Shown: positions 44,043-53,016 of the stretch, piece after piece | How positions within the stretch are numbered: the stretch's first letter is position 1 | Layout of the letters: each line of letters starts with the position of its first letter | Assembly (NCBI GenBank): GCA_025455065.1 | Contig: JALONG010000006.1 | Coordinates: 124,001-188,000 of the forward strand | Direction of reading: 5' to 3' | Source: Candidatus Kapaibacterium sp. | GTDB taxonomy: Bacteria; Bacteroidota; Ignavibacteria; Kapaibacteriales; UBA4661 | DNA: 64,000 nucleotides | Position numbers and translations under genes: made by a program | Notes under the pieces: generated by a model | What the model saw: the letters and a program-made list of their open reading frames with translations, nothing else | The model's database searches: none | Told to the model about the DNA's origin: nothing

Positions 44043-44070
44043 GTCGGCAAAATTTCGTAGATTGTACGTT

Positions 44071-45036
44071 ATGGAATCGCTCAACATCATTCGCAATAAC
44101 GATTACGATACGCCGTGGAAAGAAGCCATAGAGCTGTTTTTCCCGGAGTTTATGACCATGTTTTTCCCCGAAGCCGCACGGGAAATAGATTGGACAGCCG
44201 AGTATGAATTTTTGGATAAGGAATTGCAGCAAATTGTCCGCGATGCCGAATTAGGTAAGCGTTTTGCGGATAAACTCGTGCGCGTACAACTTCGCAGCGC
44301 AGATGAGGAACGACGTGAGCAAATACTTTTGCTGCATATTGAAGTGCAAGGGCAGGTAGAATCAGACTTTGCGAAGCGAATGTTTGTCTATCATTACAGG
44401 CTCTTCGACAAATATGACCGCCGAGTGGCAAGTATGGCACTTTTGACCGATGAACAACCGCATTGGCGACCACAAGAGTTTTCCTACAAGGCGCTTGGTT
44501 GCTCGGTACAGATGCAATTTCCCGTTTGCAAAATGAGTGATTTTGCCGATGATTGGCAAGGCTTGGAAACAAGCACCAATCCCTTTGCGATTGTCGTTAT
44601 GGCACATTTGAAGGCACAGCAAACACGCGGCAATATGGAAGAGCGCTTACACTCAAAAATCTACATTGCACGAGCGCTCTACAAAAGTACAATGCCCAAA
44701 GCAACGGTGCTTGAGTTGATGCGGTTTCTGGATTGGCTTATTACCTTGCCCGAAGGTTTGCAAGAACAATTTACCACAACATCATATCAGTTGGAGGATA
44801 CCTCTATGCCGTATTATGCAGATTTTGAACTCAAAGCGATGAACAAAGGTTTGTCCCAAGGCTTTCATCAATCTATTTTGATTCTTTTAGAAAGCAAATT
44901 TCCCGGAATGGAAAGCGTTTTTGCGCCAATGGTGGAAGATATTCATGACATAGAGCGTCTTAGACGAATCACTGCGGCAATAGCTTCTGTGCAAACAGTG
45001 GAAGAAGCGAAAATGCTGCTTACTCAAAACACGTAA
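44071..45036 (+). CDS. Rpn/YhgA-like PD-(D/E)XK nuclease-family protein
   Basis: 321 residues from the ATG at 44071. The N-terminal half resembles Rpn (recombination-promoting nuclease, formerly called transposase_31) proteins: PWKEAIELFFPEFMTMFFPE, DKLVRVQLR and a core LLLHIEVQGQVESDFAKRMFVYHYRLFDKY, where HIEVQ supplies the ExQ/K of the nuclease fold. The second half is helical and ends in a DUF4351-like segment (SILILLESKFPGM). Rpn proteins nick DNA in RecA-independent recombination in E. coli; some relatives act in defence. No transposon ends are visible around it. Confidence 0.75.
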   Translation: MESLNIIRNNDYDTPWKEAIELFFPEFMTMFFPEAAREIDWTAEYEFLDKELQQIVRDAELGKRFADKLVRVQLRSADEERREQILLLHIEVQGQVESDFAKRMFVYHYRLFDKYDRRVASMALLTDEQPHWRPQEFSYKALGCSVQMQFPVCKMSDFADDWQGLETSTNPFAIVVMAHLKAQQTRGNMEERLHSKIYIARALYKSTMPKATVLELMRFLDWLITLPEGLQEQFTTTSYQLEDTSMPYYADFELKAMNKGLSQGFHQSILILLESKFPGMESVFAPMVEDIHDIERLRRITAAIASVQTVEEAKMLLTQNT

Positions 45037-45081
45037 AAACCGCATCCATACTTGTCTTGTAGAATCGCCCTCCTGTCATCG

Positions 45082-46476
45082 TTACGATTCTTCGGGCGCA
45101 ATGCAGACCGTGTGCCAATCCTCTTCACGCAAGTATTTGTGCGCCAAATCAAGGATGTCCTGCGCTGAAACCGATTCAATCGCTGCGACTTTTTCCTCGA
45201 CGCTTTCAAACCGCCCTAAATAGAGTTCACTTTTGGCAAGAAGTGTCATGCGTCCCGAAAGGCTTTCCAAGCCCATGATGAGGCTGGATTTAAGCTGTTC
45301 TTTTGCGCGGCGCAATTCTGTTTTGCTCACGGGTTCTTCCGCAATACGGCGGAGTTCTTTGTGAATAAGTTTGCGTATTTTTTCTCGCTGCTGAGGCTCA
45401 AAACCCGCATAAATACTGAAGATGACGCTTTGCCGAATTTCACTGATAGCGGAGTAAATGCTGTAACATAAACCATGTTTTTCCCGCACAACCTGATTTA
45501 ATCGGGAACTCATGCCGTCACCAAGAATAATGTTGAGCGCCGAAAGCGTGTAATAATCACGGTCAGACATCTCCGGCACAAGTGCCGCTTGCGAAAAGTG
45601 CATCTGCTGAGTAGGCATCGTTGTTTCGTAGGTAGCTGCCGTGCGGCGTTTCGGGGGAGAGATTGAGCGGTGTGCCGATTGTACTTGCGCTTTTACCCGC
45701 GCTTTGGCGGTCATTTTTGCTTTGGGAGATGAGGCAAATGCTTGTTCAATCTGCGCCACAAGCCACTTGTGGTCAATGTTGCCCGAAGCGGCAATAATCA
45801 TGCGTTCCGGCGTATAGTTGCGCTGGTGAAATTGCGCAATACCCTCGCGGTTAATCGCGTTCATGGTCTCCGTTGTGCCACTAATCGGATGTGCGTAAGG
45901 ATGTGCTTTTTTACCTTTGCCAAAAAGCAATTCGTCCAAATAATCGTTAATCATCTCTTCCGGCTCGTCTTCCAGTGATTTCATTTCTTCGATGATGATT
46001 TTTCGCTCTTTTTCCACGTCTGCCTCACGGAAAATGGGATGCTGGCACATATCGGCAAGAAGTTCCAATGACCGCACCAAATGGGCATCCAGCGCCCGAA
46101 CATAATAACAGGTATGGTCTTTCGTCGTAAAAGCATTGAGATAACCGCCGACCGATTCCAGCACATTGGCTATCTGCACCGATGAACGCTTGCGTTCCGG
46201 GGATGCTGTTCCGCGAAACACTAAATGCTCAATAAAATGAGTGATGCCATATTCTTGCGGCATCTCGTCGCACGAACCCACATCAATCCACGCTCCCAGC
46301 GCAAACGACTGCGCAGACGGAATTTGCTCGCTTACAACGCGAATACCGCTTGCAAGTGTGGTTTTTTCGGGATTGGTAAACGTTTGTGAGGAAGACGGGG
46401 TGCGTTTGGGCGCTGAAGGCTTGGTTCGCACTGTCTCAGAGGCTTTTCGGCGAATGTGCCGAAGACGATGTTTCAT
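45082..46476 (-). CDS. M16-family zinc protease (processing-peptidase-like)
   Basis: 464 residues from the ATG at 46476; the frame extends further upstream but through the queA start region. After a basic N-terminus (about 40 residues with many Arg/Lys, no signal peptide), the M16 domain opens with LASGIRVVSEQIP; the inverted zinc motif HFIEHLVFRGT (HxxEH) is near residue 80, with the third ligand Glu in EEMKSLEDEPEEM about 76 residues on. A second, inactive M16 domain covers about 230-440. The length fits the mitochondrial-processing-peptidase/YmxG-like type. Divergent from queA across only 23 bases. Confidence 0.93.
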   Translation of the reverse strand: MKHRLRHIRRKASETVRTKPSAPKRTPSSSQTFTNPEKTTLASGIRVVSEQIPSAQSFALGAWIDVGSCDEMPQEYGITHFIEHLVFRGTASPERKRSSVQIANVLESVGGYLNAFTTKDHTCYYVRALDAHLVRSLELLADMCQHPIFREADVEKERKIIIEEMKSLEDEPEEMINDYLDELLFGKGKKAHPYAHPISGTTETMNAINREGIAQFHQRNYTPERMIIAASGNIDHKWLVAQIEQAFASSPKAKMTAKARVKAQVQSAHRSISPPKRRTAATYETTMPTQQMHFSQAALVPEMSDRDYYTLSALNIILGDGMSSRLNQVVREKHGLCYSIYSAISEIRQSVIFSIYAGFEPQQREKIRKLIHKELRRIAEEPVSKTELRRAKEQLKSSLIMGLESLSGRMTLLAKSELYLGRFESVEEKVAAIESVSAQDILDLAHKYLREEDWHTVCIAPEES

Positions 46477-46499
46477 GGATTTTTCAAAAATAATCACAA
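46477..46499. promoter_or_regulatory. Very short divergent start region of the M16 protease and queA
   Basis: Only 23 bases separate the two divergent start codons. Promoters for both must therefore lie inside the opposite coding sequence, or one of the called starts is too far upstream. No -10/-35 boxes can be assigned from sequence alone. Confidence 0.4.
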
Positions 46500-47843
46500 A
46501 TGGAAGTGAACGAACATACAGAAAATTTATCGTACATCCCAACAATTCATGTTGCGGATTATTCCTATAATCTCCCCGCAGACCGCATTGCTGCTTATCC
46601 TCTGGCAGAACGTGATGCAAGTAAATTGCTTATTGCCGATATGCGGTTCACCGATATGCGGCAAGGCGAGACAAACTTGCCCGTCATTCACCACCGCCAT
46701 TTCCGTAATATCGTTGAGGAAATTCCTGCATCGGCGCTGGTGATTGCCAATGACAGCCGCGTGATTGCTGCCCGGATTGAAATGCAAAAATCAACGGGCG
46801 GTCACGCGGAAGTCTTGTGTTTGCAGCCTGTCGCACCATCGCCAGACCCCGCAATAACGCTGCAAAGCAAGGAACGATGCCGTTGGCAGTGTATGGTGGG
46901 TGGCAGGAAAATTGCAACGGGTGATGTGCTGTCGGCGGCATTGCTCACAAAACACGGTGAAATCACGCTTTCGGCAACAATTATCGTGAAAGAAAGTGCT
47001 GAAGCGCTTGTGGAATTTACATGGGATGATGAGGAAATGCGTTTTGCCGAAGTCTTGGAAAGCCTTGGACACGTGCCGCTTCCGCCGTACATCAAGCGTG
47101 AAGACGAAGCAAGCGACAAAGAGCGTTACCAGACCGTGTATGCGGCGCATAGCGGCTCTGTGGCTGCGCCGACGGCTGGGCTGCACTTTACGGAGCGTGT
47201 GTTGGGGGAAATGGAGCAGAAAGGGATTCAAAGGGCGCACGTAACCTTGCACGTCGGGGCTGGAACATTCAAGCCCATGAGCGGTACGGAAGCACACGAA
47301 CACGTCATGCACGAAGAACGAATTTGCGTCCCGAAGGCAGTTTTGGAGGGGCTTGCAGCACAACTCATGCGCCATGAACACAAAGGGCAATCACCCGTCG
47401 TTGCTGTTGGTACGACATCCATGCGTACGCTGGAATCCCTGTATTGGTGGGGTGTTCGGCTCTTGACATTGGACGGTGATGCACGGGAGCGCGATATGTT
47501 GGACATTCGTCAATGGGATGCTTTTCGGTTGCAAGACCGCTTTAGGGAAAAACTTCCACCAGCGAGTGTGGCGCTACTAACGGTGCAAGAATGGCTTCAA
47601 ACAAGGCGTTTGGATGCTGTCGTCGGTGAAACACAAGTGATGATTGCACCCGGCTACGGATTTCGCGTATGTCATGGCTTGATAACCAATTTTCACCAGC
47701 CGGAAAGTACGTTGATGCTCCTTGTGGCGGCGTTTTTGACCGTTAATGGCGTTTCTGCTTGGCGAAATGTTTATGAAACTGCCTTGGCAAATGATTACCG
47801 TTTTTTGAGTTATGGGGATTCGTCGCTGTTGTGGCGTACGTGA
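46500..47843 (+). CDS. queA: S-adenosylmethionine:tRNA ribosyltransferase-isomerase
   Basis: 447 residues, about 90-100 longer than E. coli QueA because of small insertions in the middle and N-terminus. Adds the ribosyl part of SAM to preQ1 in tRNA to form epoxyqueuosine. Hallmarks: ADYSYNLPADRIAAYPLAERDASKLL, LVIANDSRVIAAR, LGHVPLPPYIKR, YQTVYAAHSGSVAAPTAGLHFT, VTLHVGAGTFKPM, VVAVGTTSMRTLES and LITNFHQPESTLMLLVAAF. No other queuosine gene is in the window. The start at 46500 could be shortened to an internal Met, but the homology begins soon after it. Confidence 0.96.
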   Translation: MEVNEHTENLSYIPTIHVADYSYNLPADRIAAYPLAERDASKLLIADMRFTDMRQGETNLPVIHHRHFRNIVEEIPASALVIANDSRVIAARIEMQKSTGGHAEVLCLQPVAPSPDPAITLQSKERCRWQCMVGGRKIATGDVLSAALLTKHGEITLSATIIVKESAEALVEFTWDDEEMRFAEVLESLGHVPLPPYIKREDEASDKERYQTVYAAHSGSVAAPTAGLHFTERVLGEMEQKGIQRAHVTLHVGAGTFKPMSGTEAHEHVMHEERICVPKAVLEGLAAQLMRHEHKGQSPVVAVGTTSMRTLESLYWWGVRLLTLDGDARERDMLDIRQWDAFRLQDRFREKLPPASVALLTVQEWLQTRRLDAVVGETQVMIAPGYGFRVCHGLITNFHQPESTLMLLVAAFLTVNGVSAWRNVYETALANDYRFLSYGDSSLLWRT

Positions 47844-47979
47844 TATGTTCGTCTTGTGCTACGGTATTTTTGCCCCAGTGCTGACCGTACTTTGACGGTG
47901 AAAAATTTGCAGAAGAGTTGTATTTTTATGCTTCTCGAAAAAGTTCCATTTGTTTACACAATCGCCCCACTGAAGTTTT

Positions 47980-50337
47980 ATGCGCTATTGCCACGATGTT
48001 CGCAACATTATCCTCTCCCTTCTTGTAAACCCGCTCCAAACCTGCATTGTTGGAATACTGCTTTTGTCGGCTGCTGTGAACGTTTCTGCCCAGCAATCCA
48101 GCATACAAACGCTTCCTGCGACGTTAAGCGGCACAGTGCAAGACGGTGAAAATAAAGAAACAATCGTAGGGGCTACGGTGAGCATCAAAGCACTGAAAAT
48201 TGGCGCTGTTACGAATAAAAGCGGCTTTTTTTCGCTTAAAAATATTCCTGCCGGAAAACACCTCGTAACCGTGAGTTATTTGGGCTTTGCTAAAAAAGAA
48301 ATCACGCTTGATTTTGCCGCAGGCGAAGCAAAAAAAATGACGTTTGAACTCAAAAAACAAATCACTAAATCCGGTGAAGTTACCGTAAGTGCGGAACGCG
48401 GAGAAGCAGAAAAGCGCCAAATTGCCGTGAGCCAAGTAAATATCCCGATTGAACAAATAAACCAAATTCGTATCGGCGGTGAGGCAGATGTGTTTCGAGC
48501 GATTCAATTTTTGCCGGGCGTGTTGTCGTCATCACAGATTTCAAGCGGCTTGTTTGTGCGTGGAGGCTCTCCTGACCAAAATTTAGTCTTGGTGGACGGT
48601 GCGGCTGTCTATAATCCAAGCCATTTGTTTGGGTTTTATTCCACGTTCAATACTGATGCAATCAAAGATGTGGAACTTATCAAAGGTGGCTTTGGTGCGC
48701 AGTATGGCACACGGCTTTCGTCGGTCATCAACATCACGCAGAAAGAAGGCAACCGCGAAAAATTCGAGGGTTTGGCATCAGTCGGCTTGATTGCCTCTCG
48801 CGCTTCGGTGCAAGGTCCGCTTGGGAACGGCTCGTTTTTTGTCGGCGGACGGCGGACGTATTTAGAATTAGTGCGGGCTGTCGTGCCGGTGGATGCGCTT
48901 ACGGGCGGTGTTCCTATTCCGAATTTTTGGTTTTATGACGTTAATGCAAAAGTAACGCAGCAAATCGGGCAGAATGACAAAATTTCCGCAAGCGTTTTTC
49001 TCAGTTCCGACGATTTGCAGTTCAAATCCACAGGCTTGGATGTGAATATCGGCATTGGCAACCAAGCGGGTTCGCTGCGTTGGACGCATATTTTTGACGA
49101 AAATCTTTTTGCAACAACGGTACTTTCGACAAGTTCCTATCGCAATGGTTTCGACGGCAGCAATTCGGGTTTTGTCTTTGGTGTCGAAAATACGATACGC
49201 GATTTTACGGGGCGCACAGACTTCGAGTGGTACGCAACGAATGAATTTACCGTGAATATGGGTGCTGAGGTCAGCAATTTCCGTTTCGGCTACAAGCAAA
49301 ACTTTACGGGGCGAGATACGACGCGGGTTTTGCCGGGTTCTTCGGATGCCGTCACAAATTTTACGCTGGATGATTGGACGTATTCCGCATATGCTCAGAC
49401 GAACTACCAATTTACGCCGTTTTTCTCTGCACAGGCAGGTTTGAGAGCGTATTATCTGCAAGCAAACGGCAGTTTGCTTTGGGACCCTCGTGCCTCCTTG
49501 CGTTGGGAGTTGTCGCCGGATTTGACGGTGAAAGCCTCTTGGGGCATTTTTCACCAATACTTGCGATTGGCTTCTAACCCTGATTTTACCTTCTTCGACA
49601 CGTGGTTGCCTACCGATGCGTCTCTTGGTCCGAGCAGTTCCACGCACTACATCCTTAGTTTTGAGACTAAACCCGTGCTGTTCGGCATTGATGACCTTGA
49701 TTTTAATTTCGATGTCTATTACAAAACCCTCACGAATATCAACGAACTGAACACCTTCGCGCTGCGCTCCCGCAAGGCTTCGGAGATTTTCTTTTCGGGT
49801 AACGGCGAGGCGTATGGCGGAGAACTCTTTTTGCAGAAAAAAGCAGGGCGATTTACGGGCTGGGTTGGATATGCTCTGGGCTGGGTAACGGCGCGGTTTG
49901 ACAGCATTAACTTTGGTAATCTCTTTTTTCCGCGTTACGACAGGCGGCATGATTTCAAGATTGTCGCGCAGTATGAACTTAACGACGAGTGGGAATTGGG
50001 CGCATCATTTATTTTTCAATCGGGGCAGCCCTTTACAGGCGTAAGTTCGCGCTTTCAGACCGCTTTCCCAAGTGAGCGCGTCGGCACGGGGATTACAGTC
50101 TCGACAGCCCGTAACGGCTTGCGTTTGCCGCCGTCGCACCAACTTAACCTCAGTGCAAATTACAAATTCAAACTTGCGGGCTACAATGCGAGGTTGCTGA
50201 TAGATATTTTCAACGTTTACTCGCGGCAAGACATTTGGTTCCGCTTTTACGACACGACAAAGCCGACGGTGGAAGTAACCGATGTGCGCCTTTTGCCGAT
50301 ATTGCCGACGGTAACGCTGGAAGTGAAATTTCAGTAG
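47980..50337 (+). CDS. TonB-dependent receptor with carboxypeptidase-regulatory-like N-domain
   Basis: 785 residues. A signal peptide (hydrophobic 20-36, ending VSAQQ) leads to a CarboxypepD_reg-like beta-sandwich (about 45-130: LSGTVQDGENKETIVGATVS, then KSGFFSLKNIPAGKHLVTVSY). The plug domain (about 140-250) has VFRAIQFLPGV, FVRGGSPDQNLVLVDGA and GAQYGTRLSSVINI. The remainder is barrel strands with alternating aromatic residues and a C-terminal end VTLEVKFQ. It imports an unknown ligand across the outer membrane using TonB. There is no SusD partner, so a siderophore, metal or small peptide is more likely than a polysaccharide. Confidence 0.95.
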   Translation: MRYCHDVRNIILSLLVNPLQTCIVGILLLSAAVNVSAQQSSIQTLPATLSGTVQDGENKETIVGATVSIKALKIGAVTNKSGFFSLKNIPAGKHLVTVSYLGFAKKEITLDFAAGEAKKMTFELKKQITKSGEVTVSAERGEAEKRQIAVSQVNIPIEQINQIRIGGEADVFRAIQFLPGVLSSSQISSGLFVRGGSPDQNLVLVDGAAVYNPSHLFGFYSTFNTDAIKDVELIKGGFGAQYGTRLSSVINITQKEGNREKFEGLASVGLIASRASVQGPLGNGSFFVGGRRTYLELVRAVVPVDALTGGVPIPNFWFYDVNAKVTQQIGQNDKISASVFLSSDDLQFKSTGLDVNIGIGNQAGSLRWTHIFDENLFATTVLSTSSYRNGFDGSNSGFVFGVENTIRDFTGRTDFEWYATNEFTVNMGAEVSNFRFGYKQNFTGRDTTRVLPGSSDAVTNFTLDDWTYSAYAQTNYQFTPFFSAQAGLRAYYLQANGSLLWDPRASLRWELSPDLTVKASWGIFHQYLRLASNPDFTFFDTWLPTDASLGPSSSTHYILSFETKPVLFGIDDLDFNFDVYYKTLTNINELNTFALRSRKASEIFFSGNGEAYGGELFLQKKAGRFTGWVGYALGWVTARFDSINFGNLFFPRYDRRHDFKIVAQYELNDEWELGASFIFQSGQPFTGVSSRFQTAFPSERVGTGITVSTARNGLRLPPSHQLNLSANYKFKLAGYNARLLIDIFNVYSRQDIWFRFYDTTKPTVEVTDVRLLPILPTVTLEVKFQ

Positions 50338-50378
50338 AGAATGGGTGAATCTATCGTGTTTGGTGAAAGAAAAATTAT

Positions 50379-50463
50379 CCACGAATCGCACGAATTGACA
50401 CGAATTTTTTTTATGCTTGAATAGAAAAAAATCTTGATGCGTGAGGATTCGTGCGATTTGTGG
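50379..50463. repeat. Large inverted repeat (CCACGAATCGCACGAAT arms)
   Basis: 17-base arms at 50379-50395 and 50447-50463 match at 16 of 17 positions, and pairing continues inwards through the A and T tracts (CACGAATTTTTTT with AAAAAAATC..GCGTG). It could form a long hairpin between the TonB receptor and the PpiC-type gene, and may act as a terminator or as part of a dispersed ATTCGTG-type repeat family. Confidence 0.8.
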
Positions 50464-50613
50464 ACATTAAAAACGGGAGTTGCCGAGTACATAAGTCATT
50501 CAACCTTTTGCCGCAAAAAAGCATCTTGTGGAGTAATTGTTGCATATCACGCAGAACTTCACGATTTTTGTAATCTTGACTCTTTCCCCGTTTCACTAAG
50601 GAGCTTTTTTGTA

Positions 50614-52746
50614 ATGAACACCAAAACAATGACGAACAGTTTGACGAACACATTGCGTATTCTTGGTTTATCCGCCGCCTCTTCAATTTGCGGTTTTACA
50701 TTTTCCATTGCCTTTGCCGCTTCTCTGCTTCAAGCACAATCTCCCCAATCCAAAACTCCCGACGGCAAAACCGTGCTGGCAAAAGTCGGTACGGAGGCTA
50801 TTACCTACAAAACGCTTGAAGATGCTTACCGCAAAAATATTAACAATAAATCGGTGCAACTCACAAATGTTTCCGCAGACAGTGTGCGTGATTTTTTGAA
50901 CCTGTACATCAATTATCGCCTCAAAGTGCAGGACGCAAAAGCGCGTGGTTACGACCAAAAGCCGGAAATTGTGCAGGATATTCGTCAAAACCGTGCTTCG
51001 CTTGCCGCGCCTTACCTTTTTGAACGCGCATTGGTGAATCCCCGCGTAGATACGGCGCTTGCGCGTCGGCAGAAGCAGTTTCGCGTTGGGTTGATATTTA
51101 CGAAAATTTTGGAAAATGACACCGCGCGAGCATACAAGCGCTCTGTGGCTATGTTGGAAGCGCTCAAAAAAGGTGCAGATTTCCGCAAAATGGCGACCGA
51201 TTCCAGTGACGATGAGTATTTCCGTAAACTCGGCGGAGAAATGCCGCTTTTGACCAGCGACCGTGTGCTGCGCGAGATTGAAAACGCCGCTTTCCGCATG
51301 AATGTTGGTGAAATTTATCCCAAGCCAATCCGCTCCAATCTTGCCGTTCCGGGCTATTACATCGTGAAACTTCTTGGAATGGAGCCGCGTGTGGCAGTAC
51401 GCGGACGATATATTTTGCTCAAAGCACCCACTCGCACTGCGCCTAACGGCTCGGCAATGCCCCCAAGCCCGGATGACTCTATTGCGACGGTGAAGCGCAC
51501 CGATAGTGTGCGGAAATTGATTTTGTCAGGTCTGGACTTTGCAGAAGCGGCGAAAAAATATTCCGAAGACGGTTATGCACAGTACGGTGGTATTTTTCCT
51601 GCCTACTACACCGAAACCACAGGCTACATCAATGGTTTGCGGTATCAATTTCCTGATGAAGTTGTCAAATGGCTCTTTGCCGCTAATCGCAAGAATGGTG
51701 ATATGTCTGAGGTAATTCCCACATTTAACGGAATGTACATCGTTCGGCGCGACACCTCAAAAATCGGCGGTGATGACCGCGAAGAATTAAAGCGCTTTTA
51801 CAAGCGTGTTCACTTCGAGGCAGACAAAAAAATCTTTTTTGATTCGGTGAAAAAAGCGCGAAAATTCAGCATGAACACCAAAGCGCTTGATGCCTTTTTG
51901 AAATCCGTTGATACGACGCGCCCCTCCTTCGACAGCGCACAAAAAGTGCGTTTGAGTGGGAAACTGCTGAAAGAAACGATGATGAAATTTACGGGCTACG
52001 CACTCACAGTGAACGGTTTTGCGGATTCGCTTTTGAAGCGCAACGAACTTCGCGGATTTTCGCTCACACGGCAAGGCATGACGCAGGCTTTGGAGAAGTT
52101 GAACGAAGCAGCACTAACGGATGCTTTGACAAGTACGCTGGAGGCGGATTATCCCGAATTTGCGGCGCTGATGAAAGAATTTGAAGAAGGAATCTTGATT
52201 TTCCGTGTGGAAGAGCAGGAAGTCTGGAGCAAATTAAAATTCGACACAGCCCGCGCCCGTGCGTATTACGAGCCAATCAAAGACCGCTTCAAAACGCAGG
52301 AACAATATGAGTTCTCGGAAATCTGGGTGTCGTCGGATTCCCTCGCGCAAACGCTCTACAAACGTTTGCAAGACGCAAAAAATCGCCCTTCGCTCTTCGA
52401 TTCGCTTGCTGCCGAATTTACCGAGCGTCCGGGCTACAAAGAGCGCAAAGGCAAATGGGACCCGCTTCCGGCAACGGAATTTACTATTCCCGACGAGTTC
52501 AAAAAGCGCGGTGCGAAAATCGGTGATGTGCTTCCACCCTTCAAGTTTCAAGGTGGCTTTGCAATTTCTCGTTTAAGTGCTATTCAGCCTATTCGCGGGA
52601 AAACGTTTGACGAGGCAATCCCTGATTTTGCTGCGCAGTTTCAAGACATGGTACAAAAAGAATTAACGCAAAAGTGGCTTGACGGCTTACGTGCGAAGTA
52701 TCCCGTTGCCATTGAGCAAGAAACCTTCAAATCATTGTGGAAATAA
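50614..52746 (+). CDS. Exported PpiC/SurA-type peptidyl-prolyl isomerase (foldase)
   Basis: 710 residues from the ATG at 50614, preceded by AAGGAG about 10 bases upstream; the longer frame from 50434 begins inside an inverted repeat and is rejected. A signal peptide (hydrophobic 15-40, ending LLQAQ) is followed by a SurA/PrsA-like N-domain (VLAKVGTEAITYKTLEDAY, near residue 55), one or two degenerate parvulin domains (about 150-270 and 280-400: SGLDFAEAAKKYSEDGYAQYGG), and a long helical C-terminal half with a third parvulin-like segment (about 580-680). It is a candidate chaperone for outer membrane proteins. Confidence 0.85.
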   Translation: MNTKTMTNSLTNTLRILGLSAASSICGFTFSIAFAASLLQAQSPQSKTPDGKTVLAKVGTEAITYKTLEDAYRKNINNKSVQLTNVSADSVRDFLNLYINYRLKVQDAKARGYDQKPEIVQDIRQNRASLAAPYLFERALVNPRVDTALARRQKQFRVGLIFTKILENDTARAYKRSVAMLEALKKGADFRKMATDSSDDEYFRKLGGEMPLLTSDRVLREIENAAFRMNVGEIYPKPIRSNLAVPGYYIVKLLGMEPRVAVRGRYILLKAPTRTAPNGSAMPPSPDDSIATVKRTDSVRKLILSGLDFAEAAKKYSEDGYAQYGGIFPAYYTETTGYINGLRYQFPDEVVKWLFAANRKNGDMSEVIPTFNGMYIVRRDTSKIGGDDREELKRFYKRVHFEADKKIFFDSVKKARKFSMNTKALDAFLKSVDTTRPSFDSAQKVRLSGKLLKETMMKFTGYALTVNGFADSLLKRNELRGFSLTRQGMTQALEKLNEAALTDALTSTLEADYPEFAALMKEFEEGILIFRVEEQEVWSKLKFDTARARAYYEPIKDRFKTQEQYEFSEIWVSSDSLAQTLYKRLQDAKNRPSLFDSLAAEFTERPGYKERKGKWDPLPATEFTIPDEFKKRGAKIGDVLPPFKFQGGFAISRLSAIQPIRGKTFDEAIPDFAAQFQDMVQKELTQKWLDGLRAKYPVAIEQETFKSLWK

Positions 52747-52782
52747 TAGAGTTTATCCAAGTTAAGGGTAGAAGAATTTCTT

Positions 52783-52925
52783 CGTAGCACAGACATTCTT
52801 GTCTGTGTCCCCTAACGCCGATAGGCGTATTTACCGAAAGCAGCGTAAAGAATGGCTTAGAAGATTATTCGCTTCGCTCATTTTGGACACAGACAAGTCG
52901 AGCGCGGCGCTCAGTCTGTGCTACG
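52783..52925. repeat. Dispersed palindromic repeat, copy 2 (long form)
   Basis: The left arm (52783-52810, CGTAGCACAGACATTCTTG...) pairs with the right arm (52885-52925), which carries an extra inner hairpin CGAGCGCGGCGCTC. The arms share the GCACAGAC..GTCTGTG core with the copies at 4103-4183 and 62658-62738, but the spacer here is about 75 bases. It lies between the two PpiC/SurA-type genes. Confidence 0.8.
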
Positions 52926-52967
52926 TTGAAGAGGTTTATATCGCTAACTTTGATAATGTCTAATCTT

Positions 52968-53000
52968 CACATCAAATTTTGACATCAATTTTGACATCAA
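52968..53000. repeat. Short tandem repeat upstream of the SurA-like gene
   Basis: Two and a half units of (G/C)ACATCAATTTT lie 17 bases before the start codon at 53017. No function can be assigned; the AT-rich tract may simply be part of the promoter or leader. Confidence 0.7.
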
Positions 53001-53016
53001 GCAAAGGGTTTATTCT

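Noticed and set aside
44071-45036. Insertion sequence carrying the Rpn-like gene
   Set aside because: No terminal inverted repeats or target duplications are seen; the only inverted repeat beside it is the secA terminator.
48868-49950. 360-codon minus-strand frame opposite the TonB receptor
   Set aside because: Lys/Arg/Ile-rich antisense shadow without domain or start signal; the sense gene is a clear TonB-dependent receptor.
50434-50613. Longer N-terminus for the PpiC-type protein
   Set aside because: It begins in an inverted repeat, has no signal peptide at its front, and a Shine-Dalgarno and signal peptide support the ATG at 50614.
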